This document shows, one piece after another, positions 8,675 through 17,221 of a DNA stretch of 64,000 nt. Under the pieces are notes generated by a model that made no database searches, was not told where the DNA came from, and worked only from the letters and a program-made list of their open reading frames with translations. The translations under genes and the position numbers were made by a program. Each line of letters starts with the position of its first letter. The stretch's first letter is position 1. The stretch lies in assembly GCF_000015665.1 (NCBI RefSeq), contig NC_008817.1, positions 1,178,001-1,242,000 of the forward strand. The letters are read 5' to 3'. Origin of the DNA: Prochlorococcus marinus str. MIT 9515. GTDB taxonomy: Bacteria > Cyanobacteriota > Cyanobacteriia > PCC-6307 > Cyanobiaceae.

Positions 8675-9484
8675 ATGATTTGGCCTTTTAGACGAAAGTC
8701 AAAAAAAAGAATGGCTCGCATAGTAATTGATGAGCCAATCACAAGTTCAACCAGAGTTTCTGTCATCAAAGCTTTAAAACAGATTGAAGATAGAGAATTT
8801 CCAGCATTAATTCTAAGAATTGACTCTCCAGGAGGTACCGTTGGAGATAGCCAAGAAATATACTCTGCTATTAAACGTCTAAGAGAGAAAGGATGTAAGG
8901 TAGTTGCTAGTTTTGGAAACATATCTGCTTCTGGTGGTGTTTACATCGGAGTTGCTTCAAACAAAATTGTAGCTAACCCAGGTACAATTACGGGCTCAAT
9001 TGGTGTAATAATAAGAGGAAATAATTTATCTGAACTATTGAATAAAATAGGTATCAAGTTTGAAACTGTAAAAAGTGGTATCTATAAAGATATTCTTTCG
9101 CCAGATAAACCTTTAAGTGATGAAGGAAGAGAAATCTTACAAGGATTAATAGATGAAAGTTACAAACAATTTACTGAGGCCGTAGCAGAAGGAAGGGATT
9201 TACCGGTAGAAGATGTAAAGAAATTTGCCGATGGAAGAATCTTTACTGGAACTCAAGCTAAAAAACTTGGTTTAGTTGATGAAATTGGTGATGAATTTAC
9301 CGCGAGAGAGCTTGCAGCAGAAATGGTGAAAATCGATCCCAAAATACAACCTGTAACTTTTGGTAAGAAAAAAAAGAAAATACTAGGACTTATCCCTGGT
9401 AGTAAAATTATTGAGAAAATTATTCAAAATATATTTTTTGAAGTAAATTCAACTAATAAAATTCTTTGGTTATATAAACCTTAA
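8675..9484 (+). CDS. sppA: signal peptide peptidase SppA (short form)
   Basis: A membrane-associated serine protease that degrades cleaved signal peptides. An upstream TTG at 8660 also keeps the frame open, but ATG at 8675 gives MIWPFRRKSKKRMARIVIDE, the usual short N-terminus, and is preferred (269 residues). The Ser-Lys dyad is visible: Ser86 in NISASGGVY and Lys138 in KSGIYKDIL, with the RIDSPGG strand-turn and TITGSIGVI between. It is a single-domain form, about half of the E. coli protein and like bacterial 36-kDa SppA. It diverges from the EamA gene and is 7 bases upstream of aroH. Confidence 0.93.
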   Translation: MIWPFRRKSKKRMARIVIDEPITSSTRVSVIKALKQIEDREFPALILRIDSPGGTVGDSQEIYSAIKRLREKGCKVVASFGNISASGGVYIGVASNKIVANPGTITGSIGVIIRGNNLSELLNKIGIKFETVKSGIYKDILSPDKPLSDEGREILQGLIDESYKQFTEAVAEGRDLPVEDVKKFADGRIFTGTQAKKLGLVDEIGDEFTARELAAEMVKIDPKIQPVTFGKKKKKILGLIPGSKIIEKIIQNIFFEVNSTNKILWLYKP

Positions 9485-9491
9485 TTTAAAT

Positions 9492-9875
9492 ATGAATAAG
9501 GATTATCTTGACAGTGAAAATATTACTGCTCTCAGAGGAGCAACAACTTCAAGTGGAAATTCGATAAAAGAGATTGAAAACGCAGTAGTAGAGCTTATTG
9601 ATGAATTAATTTTGAGAAATAGTTTAGATACAGAAAAGATTTTATCAATAACTTTTACTGTAACTAAAGACTTAAATGCATGTTTTCCAGCTTCTATTGC
9701 GAGGAAACGTTTTGGCTTTGACAAAGTTGCATTTTTAGATTGCCAACAAATGTATCTTCCTAATGATGTTGATTTCTGTATTAGGCTAATGGCATTAGTC
9801 ATTTTACCGACTGGTTCCTCAATAAAACATCCTTACTTGCGAGGAGCTTCGAATTTGAGGACAGATAGATGTTAA
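9492..9875 (+). CDS. aroH: chorismate mutase, AroH class
   Basis: A 127-residue monofunctional chorismate mutase that converts chorismate to prephenate for phenylalanine and tyrosine synthesis. AroH features are the opening ALRGATTSSGNS with active-site Arg15 (Bacillus Arg7), the FTVTKDLNACFPASIAR stretch, and CIRLM with Arg98 (Bacillus Arg90). At the place of the catalytic Bacillus Glu78 this protein reads CQQM, so a Gln86 appears instead; this needs a proper alignment. The gene follows sppA by 7 bases and is probably cotranscribed with it. Confidence 0.88.
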   Translation: MNKDYLDSENITALRGATTSSGNSIKEIENAVVELIDELILRNSLDTEKILSITFTVTKDLNACFPASIARKRFGFDKVAFLDCQQMYLPNDVDFCIRLMALVILPTGSSIKHPYLRGASNLRTDRC

Positions 9876-9941
9876 TCTTTTTAAAAAGTTTTAATGTAAA
9901 CTTTAAGCAATAAAAAAACAACCCTTTACCCCCGAAAGACA

Positions 9942-10490
9942 ATGAAGAATAAATTCAAAATTTTTAAATTTTTACTACTCACTCCATTCTTTATTTCAAT
10001 TCCATTTTTGAATAACAGTAAAGTTAATGCAGGATTGGAGTTTCAATGGGATCAAGATTCAGGTTATAGAAGATTAAAATGGCTTCAAAAAGATGGCGAA
10101 AGTAGAGCAAGGAATACAATATTTTTCTTTTTAAGACCCACTGATAGAAGAGCGGATCTTTTAAAAATAACCATGACAATACCTAAAAGATTTAAATCAA
10201 CCATTAAAGAAGAAAAAATAAGTCTTTGCAAAGTAAAAATAGGTGGCTACGATACTCGTACCAAATGTATTACTGAAATACCAGCAGATTTCGAACTTAA
10301 AGAAGACAATACTTCACTAGATATTTTTCCGTACAATCCAATACCTAGTAATAAGGACAGTTACGCAATAGTATTTAAAGTATTTAATCCCAAAAGGACT
10401 GGTCTTTACCAATTTCATTCTTATGGGCAGTATTTTGGGAAGGATACCGTTTCAAGTTATTTAGGGAGCTCAACTATAGTGATCGATTAA
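9942..10490 (+). CDS. exported DUF2808 protein
   Basis: A 182-residue protein with a clear N-terminal signal peptide (basic start, hydrophobic core about residues 10-24, probable cleavage after NSKVNA). The mature part matches DUF2808, a cyanobacterial periplasmic or envelope family of unknown function: FFFLRPTDRRADLLKITMTI, PKRFKSTI, and the C-terminal FKVFNPKRTGLYQFHSYGQY. It lies just upstream of rpmH on the same strand, 31 bases away, a neighbourhood that appears conserved in marine picocyanobacteria. Confidence 0.85.
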   Translation: MKNKFKIFKFLLLTPFFISIPFLNNSKVNAGLEFQWDQDSGYRRLKWLQKDGESRARNTIFFFLRPTDRRADLLKITMTIPKRFKSTIKEEKISLCKVKIGGYDTRTKCITEIPADFELKEDNTSLDIFPYNPIPSNKDSYAIVFKVFNPKRTGLYQFHSYGQYFGKDTVSSYLGSSTIVID

Positions 10491-10521
10491 ATGATAAATT
10501 GTTAAAGAGCACAAAAAAATA

Positions 10522-10659
10522 ATGACTAAAAGAACATTTGGTGGAACATCAAGAAAAAGAAAGCGTGTATCTGGCTTTAGAGTAAGAATGCGTTCTCACA
10601 CTGGAAGAAGAGTTATTAAGAGCAGAAGAAAAAGAGGGAGAGATAGAATAGCCGTTTAA
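10522..10659 (+). CDS. rpmH: 50S ribosomal protein L34
   Basis: A 45-codon gene: ATG at 10522, TAA at 10657-10659. Translation begins [20 protein letters not shown] and ends with [11 protein letters not shown]. The family signature is seen as [20 protein letters not shown] in the second half. L34 is a small basic protein of the large ribosomal subunit. It is directly followed by rnpA after 14 bases, the almost universal bacterial rpmH-rnpA-yidC order, which confirms the call. Confidence 0.97.
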   Translation: MTKRTFGGTSRKRKRVSGFRVRMRSHTGRRVIKSRRKRGRDRIAV

Positions 10660-10673
10660 TAAAAATAACCATA

Positions 10674-11063
10674 ATGGCCTTGCCCAAAGCTATGCGTTTA
10701 AAAGGTCATAGGACTTTTGATTACATTCATAAAAACTCTGAAAAATATTACGGTAAATTAATGACTTTTAAAATAGCGAGGTCAAATCCAAAAATTCTTA
10801 TTTCTCATAAAAATTTTAATAGTTTAAATAATTTTAAAATTGCAATCGCTATAAGTAAGAAAGTTTCAAAAAAAGCAGTTGTAAGAAACAAAATCAGGAG
10901 ACTATTGCAGGATTACTTTTTAAAAAACTTTAGAAAAGATAAGAACCACAAACCTTATTGGTTACTTGTTAACCTTAAGTCAAGTGACTCTTGCAACTAT
11001 GAATCCAAACTACTGCAAGAATTTCAACACCTAATTTTTAAGTCAGGTCTTTTAAATGATTAA
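10674..11063 (+). CDS. rnpA: RNase P protein component
   Basis: A 129-residue basic protein that assists the RNase P ribozyme in maturing tRNA 5' ends. The start MALPKAMRLKGHRTFDYIHK and the RNR-type motif VVRNKIRRLLQDYF, preceded by AIAISKKVSKKA, are characteristic. It sits between rpmH and a PH-domain gene, and its end overlaps the next ATG by eight bases, so the cluster is translated as a unit. Confidence 0.95.
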   Translation: MALPKAMRLKGHRTFDYIHKNSEKYYGKLMTFKIARSNPKILISHKNFNSLNNFKIAIAISKKVSKKAVVRNKIRRLLQDYFLKNFRKDKNHKPYWLLVNLKSSDSCNYESKLLQEFQHLIFKSGLLND

Positions 11064-11469
11064 CATAAATGAAGAATCCTTTTATGAAGGTGGTCCCGCC
11101 AAAAGTGATTTAATAATAAATCTATTTGCTGGTTTAACCCTTCTTGGCCTTCCTTTTACTTTTGCAGCGATAGTTAGAGCCTTGTGGTTGAGATATAAAA
11201 TCACAAATAAAAGAATAACTATTGATGGCGGCTGGTTTGGGAAAAATAAAACACAAGTATCTTTAAGTAATATTGAAGAGATAAGATCTATCCCTAGAGG
11301 TTTTGGATCCTATGGAGATATGGTTCTAATACTTAACGATGGTTCTAAGGTTGAGATGAAATCTTTACCTTTATTCAGAGAAAAACAAAAGTTTATTGAG
11401 GAAAATATGATAAAAAGATCACAAACATTGAATCTCAATGAGGTTGAAGGATTTGCTACGAAATCTTGA
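11056..11469 (+). CDS. membrane-anchored bacterial PH-domain protein
   Basis: A 137-residue protein with a hydrophobic hairpin (about residues 20-45) followed by a bacterial PH (DUF304-like) domain: WLRYKITNKRITIDGGWFGK, then QVSLSNIEEIRSIPRGFGSYGDM and a final strand VEMKSLPLFREKQKFI. Its start overlaps rnpA and yidC follows, a placement seen in cyanobacteria, which suggests a link to membrane-protein insertion, but no activity is known. The start ATG at 11056 is chosen because it preserves the overlap and gives a complete N-terminus. Confidence 0.8.
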   Translation: MININEESFYEGGPAKSDLIINLFAGLTLLGLPFTFAAIVRALWLRYKITNKRITIDGGWFGKNKTQVSLSNIEEIRSIPRGFGSYGDMVLILNDGSKVEMKSLPLFREKQKFIEENMIKRSQTLNLNEVEGFATKS

Positions 11470-11541
11470 AAATTTTAATTACAAAAGTGTTTTTATCCTG
11501 TAAGATAAAGTTTCAAATAAAATTTTAATTGTCTTAGTATT

Positions 11542-12681
11542 GTGATCGGGTTCATTTCAGAAAAACTACTAATCCCGATTCTAGATTTTTTCTATGGATT
11601 AGTTCCAAGTTACGGATTAGCAATTGTTGCACTAACTGTTGTAATTAGAATTGCGCTATTCCCTCTCAGCGCAGGATCTATAAGAAGCGCTAGAAGAATG
11701 AAAATAGCTCAACCTGTAATGCAAAAGAGGCAAGCGGAGATTAAATCAAAATTTTCAGGTGATCCAAAAAAACAACAAGAAGAACTTGGTAAATTAATGA
11801 ATGAATTTGGTAGCCCTCTTGCAGGTTGTTTACCTTTAATAGTTCAAATGCCTGTTTTATTTGCCTTATTCGCGACACTAAGAGGTTCACCATTTGCAGA
11901 TGTTCCTTATAATATAAATCTAAAAGTTTTACCCCAAGAACAAATAGCAGCTATTGATCCAAAACCCTATAAATCCCCAAGACATTCTATATTTGTAACA
12001 GAAAAGTCCCATTTCCCTGTTGTAGCGACATTACCTAACGGCACAAAACTAGGTTCTGAAGAGTCAGTAAAGATAAACTTGCAGACAACTAATGGTAATA
12101 GTTATTCTGAAGTCCTTTCAAAATATGATAATGGCTCAAAATTTCTTCCTACTTGGACAGTTTCAAAAGGTTCAGAAAACATCAAGGTTTCTCAAGATGG
12201 TTTAGTTACGGCTATCAAACCTGGTGATGCAACTATAGAAGCTAAAATTCCTGGCCTCGCTGCAAAAAGTGGATTTTTGTTTATAAAAGCTCTTGGTCAG
12301 GTTGGATTCTATGTGGATGGTTCAATAAACTGGGATATAGCTACATTAGTTGGGGCTTTCGGATTAACCTTGCTTCTATCACAGGTTTTATCTAGTCAAG
12401 GGATGCCTTCAAACGCTCAACAATCTACTGCAAACAAAATTACTCCAGTAATGATTACTGGAATGTTCTTATTTTTCCCTTTACCTGCAGGTGTATTGCT
12501 ATATATGGTTGTAGCGAACATTTTCCAAGCTTTTCAAACTTTTCTTCTTAATAAAGAAGCTCTTCCATCAAACTTACAAAAAATTCTGGATGAACAATTA
12601 ATAAATAAAAATAAAGTAATTCCTTCTACTGCCAATGTCTCAGATAAAAGATTACCATTTGAACCTAACAACAAAAAATAA
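11542..12681 (+). CDS. yidC: membrane protein insertase YidC/Oxa1/Alb3
   Basis: A 379-residue insertase for the plasma and thylakoid membranes. It begins at GTG. The conserved core helices are present: [20 protein letters not shown] with the arginine-containing [11 protein letters not shown], then [21 protein letters not shown], and C-terminal helices at about 265-285 and 300-335 ([19 protein letters not shown]). Between the second and third core helices is an insertion of about 130 residues; its part around 200-240 ([18 protein letters not shown], then [13 protein letters not shown]) resembles a bacterial Ig-like (Big_2) repeat. The neighbourhood rpmH-rnpA-PH-yidC confirms identity. Confidence 0.94.
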   Translation: MIGFISEKLLIPILDFFYGLVPSYGLAIVALTVVIRIALFPLSAGSIRSARRMKIAQPVMQKRQAEIKSKFSGDPKKQQEELGKLMNEFGSPLAGCLPLIVQMPVLFALFATLRGSPFADVPYNINLKVLPQEQIAAIDPKPYKSPRHSIFVTEKSHFPVVATLPNGTKLGSEESVKINLQTTNGNSYSEVLSKYDNGSKFLPTWTVSKGSENIKVSQDGLVTAIKPGDATIEAKIPGLAAKSGFLFIKALGQVGFYVDGSINWDIATLVGAFGLTLLLSQVLSSQGMPSNAQQSTANKITPVMITGMFLFFPLPAGVLLYMVVANIFQAFQTFLLNKEALPSNLQKILDEQLINKNKVIPSTANVSDKRLPFEPNNKK

Positions 12682-12702
12682 TCATATCTCTTATCAAAAA
12701 TA

Positions 12703-14169
12703 ATGGATTCTTGGAGTAAAAATTTAGAATTACTTATCAAATCAAGAACTCCTTTAATTTGGATAAGAACGAAAGAAGAAGAAAGACTATATAAAATTCT
12801 CAATGAATCTTTTAAAAAATTAAACATAAAGAGATTCGTATCATGGGATTGTGTTAATGGAATCAAAGGTTTACTCAATGAAAATGGTAAATTTTCAAAC
12901 AATCCGCTAGGAGCTCTTAATTGGATAAAAGAACAAACCTCTGAATTACCAACAATATTATTGGTTAAAGACTTTCATAAATTTTATGATGATCCATCTA
13001 TCAGTAGAACAATAAAAGAATTATCTTTTTCACTTCGAGAAACGAGCAACAACTTAATACTTAGTTCTCATATATTACCCTCATCAGAAGAGCTTGATGA
13101 TTTAATTACAATAATAAATTTACCTTTACCTGATCTCAATGAATTGACCTATCTTATAAAAAAAATAGCTTTCAATACAGATTCAGATTTAAGCGAACAA
13201 GACTTGAACGAACTTGCAATAGCATCAAGTGGTTTAAGTGAAACAAAACTGAAGCAAGTAACTGCTAAAGCTCTTACTCAAAGAGGAAAAATAAGTAAAG
13301 ATGATATTAAGGACATTCTTGAAGAGAAAAAACAAGTTATTGCCCGAAGCGAAATTTTAGAGTTTTTTGAAAGCAATTCAACCCAAAATGAAGTTGGAGG
13401 ATTAAAAGTATTAAAGGTCTGGCTTAAACAAAGATATAGAGCTTTTTCAAAAGAGGCCAGAGACTACGGACTTCCAATTCCTAAAGGAGTCTTACTAGTT
13501 GGACCTCAAGGGACAGGAAAATCATTAACTGCCAAATCTATTTCTCAAAGTTGGTCAATGCCTCTTCTTAGACTTGATGTGGGAAGATTATTTTCAAGTC
13601 TTGTTGGATCAAGTGAAGCAAGAACAAGAGAAACAATTTTAAGAGCAGAAGCCATGTCACCTTGCATTCTTTGGATTGATGAAATAGATAAGGGATTTGG
13701 GGGAGATGCGAGAAGTGATGGAGGAACGAGTCAAAGAGTTTTAGCTAGTTTGTTAACTTGGATGGCCGAGAAAGAATCGGCCGTATTCGTTATTGCGACC
13801 GCTAATGCAATTGATAAGCTCCCAGCAGAGTTATTAAGGAAAGGTAGATTTGATGAAATATTTTTTCTTGATTTACCGAATTCTGAAGAGAGATTGAGTA
13901 TCCTTGATTTACATTTAAAAAAAAGAAGACCAAGTTATAATTTTCCCCTTTCAACAATAATTGATCGCACAGAAGGTTATTCTGGAGCGGAACTTGAACA
14001 AGCAGTTATTGAAGCTATGCACTTTTCATTTGATGAAAAAAGAGAATTAATGGAAAAAGACTTAATTAAGGCTGTTTCTGAGTTAGTCCCGCTATCAAGA
14101 ACAGCTAAAGAGCAAATTGATTTCTTGAAACAATGGTCTTCCACAGGGAGAGCACGTTCTGCCTCATAA
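12703..14169 (+). CDS. Ycf46-like AAA+ ATPase
   Basis: A 488-residue protein of the cyanobacterial/plastid Ycf46 type. The N-terminal half (to about 225) is the family-specific domain starting WSKNLELLIKSRTPLIWIRT. The C-terminal half is an AAA+ ATPase with Walker A GPQGTGKS, Walker B ILWIDEIDKGF, an arginine-finger region (LLRKGRFDEIFFLDLP) and the sensor-2 helix GYSGAELEQAVIEAMHF. It lacks the membrane anchor and Zn-protease domain of FtsH, so it is not FtsH. Ycf46 has been linked to photosynthesis and CO2 regulation in cyanobacteria, but its action is not settled. The gene is 21 bases after yidC. Confidence 0.9.
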   Translation: MDSWSKNLELLIKSRTPLIWIRTKEEERLYKILNESFKKLNIKRFVSWDCVNGIKGLLNENGKFSNNPLGALNWIKEQTSELPTILLVKDFHKFYDDPSISRTIKELSFSLRETSNNLILSSHILPSSEELDDLITIINLPLPDLNELTYLIKKIAFNTDSDLSEQDLNELAIASSGLSETKLKQVTAKALTQRGKISKDDIKDILEEKKQVIARSEILEFFESNSTQNEVGGLKVLKVWLKQRYRAFSKEARDYGLPIPKGVLLVGPQGTGKSLTAKSISQSWSMPLLRLDVGRLFSSLVGSSEARTRETILRAEAMSPCILWIDEIDKGFGGDARSDGGTSQRVLASLLTWMAEKESAVFVIATANAIDKLPAELLRKGRFDEIFFLDLPNSEERLSILDLHLKKRRPSYNFPLSTIIDRTEGYSGAELEQAVIEAMHFSFDEKRELMEKDLIKAVSELVPLSRTAKEQIDFLKQWSSTGRARSAS

Positions 14170-14295
14170 TTTATTTTTAATTTGAAAAATACAAACAAAG
14201 TTAGTAATCCCTTACTTAATTAATTTTTCAGCAAAAAGCTCTGATAATTATTTGAGATAAACTATCTTATTAAGAAATAAAAGATTAAAAAAAGA

Positions 14296-15573
14296 GTGTT
14301 AGATCAAAAATTAATAAGAGAAAATCCAACATTTGTGGAAAATAATTTATCCTTAAGAGGTAAATTTTATGATATTCATTCCATACATAAGATTACTGTA
14401 GAAAGAAAGGAAATTGATATCAAAATATCAAGCCTACAATCAGAGAGTAAAAAATTAAGCAAAATAATTGGCCAAGAGATAAGAAATCCCAATAATGCTA
14501 ATTCTCAAGAACTCAATAAATTAAAAGAACAAGGAAATAAATACAGAATAAAAGTTTCAGAATTTGAAGAAAAAAAAAGAATACTAGATCAACAAATCCG
14601 AGATGAAATATTAAAACTACCTAATTTCCCAAGTAAAGATGCACCATTTGGAGAAAACGAAAGTAATAATATTCAAATAAAAGAATGGGGAGATCCGCTA
14701 AAAAAAGATAATCTTAAAACTCATTGGGAAATAGGTGAAAATTTAAAGCTATTTGATTCCATAAAATCAACAAAAATTGCAAAAAGTCGTTTTATTACTC
14801 TTTCAGGCAATGGCGCAAGGCTGGAGAGAGCTTTAATTAATTTTATGCTAGATGTTCATTCAAATAATGGTTATTTAGAGTTAATGCCTCCAGCGTTAGT
14901 TAATTCAGAAAGTCTTCAAGGATCAGGTCAACTACCTAAATTTTCAAATGAGAGTTTTAAGTGTGCTAATGATGACTTATGGCTCTCTCCAACAGCAGAA
15001 GTACCTCTGACTGCCTTTCATAAAAATGAGATTATTGATCCAAAACTTTTGCCTTTAAAATACGTAGCTTATAGTCCTTGTTTTAGGAGAGAAGCTGGTA
15101 GTTATGGAAGGGATACAAAAGGGTTAATAAGACTTCATCAATTTAATAAGGTTGAATTATATTGGTTTAGTGATCCAAATAAATCTTTAGAGGCTCATAA
15201 AGAAATAACTGCGGACGCAGAGAGTATTTTAAAAAAACTAAATTTACCATACAGATTAGTAGATATTTGCACTGGAGATTTAGGTTTTTCTTCTAGCAGA
15301 ACTTTTGATCTTGAGGTTTGGTTACCTAGCAATAAATGTTACAGAGAAATATCTAGTTGCAGTAATTGTCGAGACTTTCAGGCTCGTAGATCATCAATAA
15401 GAACAAAAATTGATAAGAAAACTTCATATATCCACACTCTAAATGGAAGTGGTTTAGCTATAGGAAGAACAATGGCAGCAATTCTTGAGAATGGCCAGAG
15501 ACCTGATGGAAGTGTAAAAATTCCTGATGTTCTTGTTCCATACTTTGGATCATCTTTAATAAAAACTAACTAA
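14296..15573 (+). CDS. serS: seryl-tRNA synthetase
   Basis: A 425-residue class II aminoacyl-tRNA synthetase that charges tRNA-Ser. The start is GTG at 14296 after a purine-rich AAAAAAAGA. The N-terminal tRNA-binding coiled coil covers about residues 30-105. Catalytic motifs are present: [10 protein letters not shown], motif 2 around [15 protein letters not shown] and [11 protein letters not shown], and motif 3 [16 protein letters not shown] near the C-terminus. The length is usual. It precedes rseP by nine bases on the same strand. Confidence 0.97.
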   Translation: MLDQKLIRENPTFVENNLSLRGKFYDIHSIHKITVERKEIDIKISSLQSESKKLSKIIGQEIRNPNNANSQELNKLKEQGNKYRIKVSEFEEKKRILDQQIRDEILKLPNFPSKDAPFGENESNNIQIKEWGDPLKKDNLKTHWEIGENLKLFDSIKSTKIAKSRFITLSGNGARLERALINFMLDVHSNNGYLELMPPALVNSESLQGSGQLPKFSNESFKCANDDLWLSPTAEVPLTAFHKNEIIDPKLLPLKYVAYSPCFRREAGSYGRDTKGLIRLHQFNKVELYWFSDPNKSLEAHKEITADAESILKKLNLPYRLVDICTGDLGFSSSRTFDLEVWLPSNKCYREISSCSNCRDFQARRSSIRTKIDKKTSYIHTLNGSGLAIGRTMAAILENGQRPDGSVKIPDVLVPYFGSSLIKTN

Positions 15574-15582
15574 AATATAATA

Positions 15583-16662
15583 ATGAATGTTTTAACCTCA
15601 ATAACAGTATTAGGATTTCTCATTTTTTTTCACGAAATGGGTCATTTTCTTGCGGCAATATTCCAAGGGATATACGTTGATGGGTTTTCTATCGGATTTG
15701 GGCCTTCAATAATACAAAAAAAATATAAGGGCATTACTTACTCATTTAGAGCCTTTCCCCTTGGGGGATTTGTTTCTTTTCCAGACGAAGAAATCAATAA
15801 CATTGATCCAGAGGATCCAAATCTTTTAAAAAATAGGCCAATAACTCAAAGAGTAATAGTTATATCTGCTGGAGTGTTTGCTAACTTACTTCTTGCTTAT
15901 ACAATTCTAATAATAAACGTAACTTCTATTGGAATTCCATACGAGCCAGATCCAGGAATTTTAGTTTTAGCAATTCAACCAGAGAAAGCTGCTTTTAAAG
16001 CGGGTTTAGAACCTGGCGATAAAATTTTAAAAATTGATGGAAATGTATTAGGTATTGGCGATCAAGCTGTTTCTACTTTAGTGAGTAAAATTCAAAGTTC
16101 ATCAGAAGAATCAATATCAATTGAAATTGAGAGAGAAAACTCTAATCAAAGCCTAATTTTGATTCCTCAAAGCATTGAAGGGAAAGGCACAATTGGAGCG
16201 CAATTACAGCCAAACATTAAAAAAGAAACAAAAAAAACTAAAAATATCAAAGAACTTTTTCAATATACCAACAAAGAGTTTTCTTCACTATTAATCAAAA
16301 CAATACAAGGTTATAAGGGATTAATTACAAATTTCTCATCAACAGCTCAACAATTAAGTGGCCCAGTAAAAATTGTGGAAATTGGAGCACAATTATCTGA
16401 GCAAGGTGGTACTGGAATATTATTATTTGCTGCCTTGATATCTATAAATTTAGCCGTTTTGAATTCTCTTCCATTACCACTACTTGATGGAGGTCAGCTA
16501 GTTTTTACCCTTATTGAAGGATTAAGAGGTAAACCCGTTCCAGTTAAAATCCAAATGGCTGTAACTCAATCAAGTTTTTTTCTTTTGGTAGGACTAAGCG
16601 TATTATTAATAATAAGGGATACCAGCCAACTACTAATAGTACAGAGACTGCTAAATCAATAA
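15583..16662 (+). CDS. rseP: RseP-type site-2 zinc metalloprotease
   Basis: A 359-residue intramembrane protease of family M50B, which cleaves membrane-bound regulators such as anti-sigma factors. The zinc-binding HEMGH is at residues 17-21 in the first helix and the second metal-ligand motif is LPLPLLDGGQL near residue 300. A single PDZ domain lies between (ILVLAIQPEKAAFKAGLEPG, then DKILKIDGN). Four membrane helices fit the family. It is tightly spaced behind serS and in front of rpsN. Confidence 0.94.
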   Translation: MNVLTSITVLGFLIFFHEMGHFLAAIFQGIYVDGFSIGFGPSIIQKKYKGITYSFRAFPLGGFVSFPDEEINNIDPEDPNLLKNRPITQRVIVISAGVFANLLLAYTILIINVTSIGIPYEPDPGILVLAIQPEKAAFKAGLEPGDKILKIDGNVLGIGDQAVSTLVSKIQSSSEESISIEIERENSNQSLILIPQSIEGKGTIGAQLQPNIKKETKKTKNIKELFQYTNKEFSSLLIKTIQGYKGLITNFSSTAQQLSGPVKIVEIGAQLSEQGGTGILLFAALISINLAVLNSLPLPLLDGGQLVFTLIEGLRGKPVPVKIQMAVTQSSFFLLVGLSVLLIIRDTSQLLIVQRLLNQ

Positions 16663-16726
16663 TTTTTTTAATTTTGTTAGCTTAGCTGTTAATATAAATA
16701 AATAAATAAATTTAATCAAAAATTTA

Positions 16727-17029
16727 ATGGCAAAAAAATCAATGATTGCTAGAGAGGTAAAACGTAAAAAACTAGTAAAAAAATATGCTGTCAAGAGAAA
16801 ATCGTTATTAGATGAATTTAATGCTGCAAAAGATCCTATGGAAAGATTAGAAATACATAGAAAAATACAAGGGCTTCCAAGGAACTCAGCTCCTACAAGA
16901 ATTAGGAATAGATGTTGGGCGACTGGTAAACCAAGAGGTGTTTACAGAGATTTTGGGTTATGCAGAAACCAATTAAGGCTTAGAGCTCATAATGGAGAAT
17001 TGCCGGGTGTTGTAAAATCTAGCTGGTGA
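16727..17029 (+). CDS. rpsN: 30S ribosomal protein S14
   Basis: A 100-residue basic ribosomal protein of the long, zinc-free S14 type: [20 protein letters not shown] at the N-terminus, and the conserved C-terminal [20 protein letters not shown] and [20 protein letters not shown]. The length matches plastid and cyanobacterial S14. It lies between rseP and pnp, not in the main ribosomal protein operon, as is usual in cyanobacteria. Confidence 0.97.
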   Translation: MAKKSMIAREVKRKKLVKKYAVKRKSLLDEFNAAKDPMERLEIHRKIQGLPRNSAPTRIRNRCWATGKPRGVYRDFGLCRNQLRLRAHNGELPGVVKSSW

Positions 17030-17112
17030 TTATAGAAAATTTATAAATTTTGAAAAATTTTTTTTAATTTTTAATTTTGCTTAAAAACAAGTATTACCAA
17101 CTGATTAAGATT

Positions 17113-17127
17113 ATTACCACGGGTAAT
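17113..17127 (+). promoter_or_regulatory. small hairpin in the pnp leader
   Basis: A 6-bp perfect stem (ATTACC at 17113-17118 with GGTAAT at 17122-17127) and a three-base loop in the 192-base spacer between rpsN and pnp. It has no U run, so it is not a convincing terminator. pnp genes in other bacteria are controlled through a leader hairpin; whether this one does that is pure inference. Confidence 0.25.
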
Positions 17128-17221
17128 CAAAAAATTATTTTAAAACCTTATCTAAATAATTTACTCAATATGTCCCTACGAGATGTAAGAATAAATTGTG
17201 TATAGATTTATAATTTAAAAA

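Noticed and set aside
12703-14169. FtsH protease for the AAA gene after yidC
   Set aside because: No membrane anchor and no HExxH zinc-protease domain; the N-terminal domain is of the Ycf46 type.
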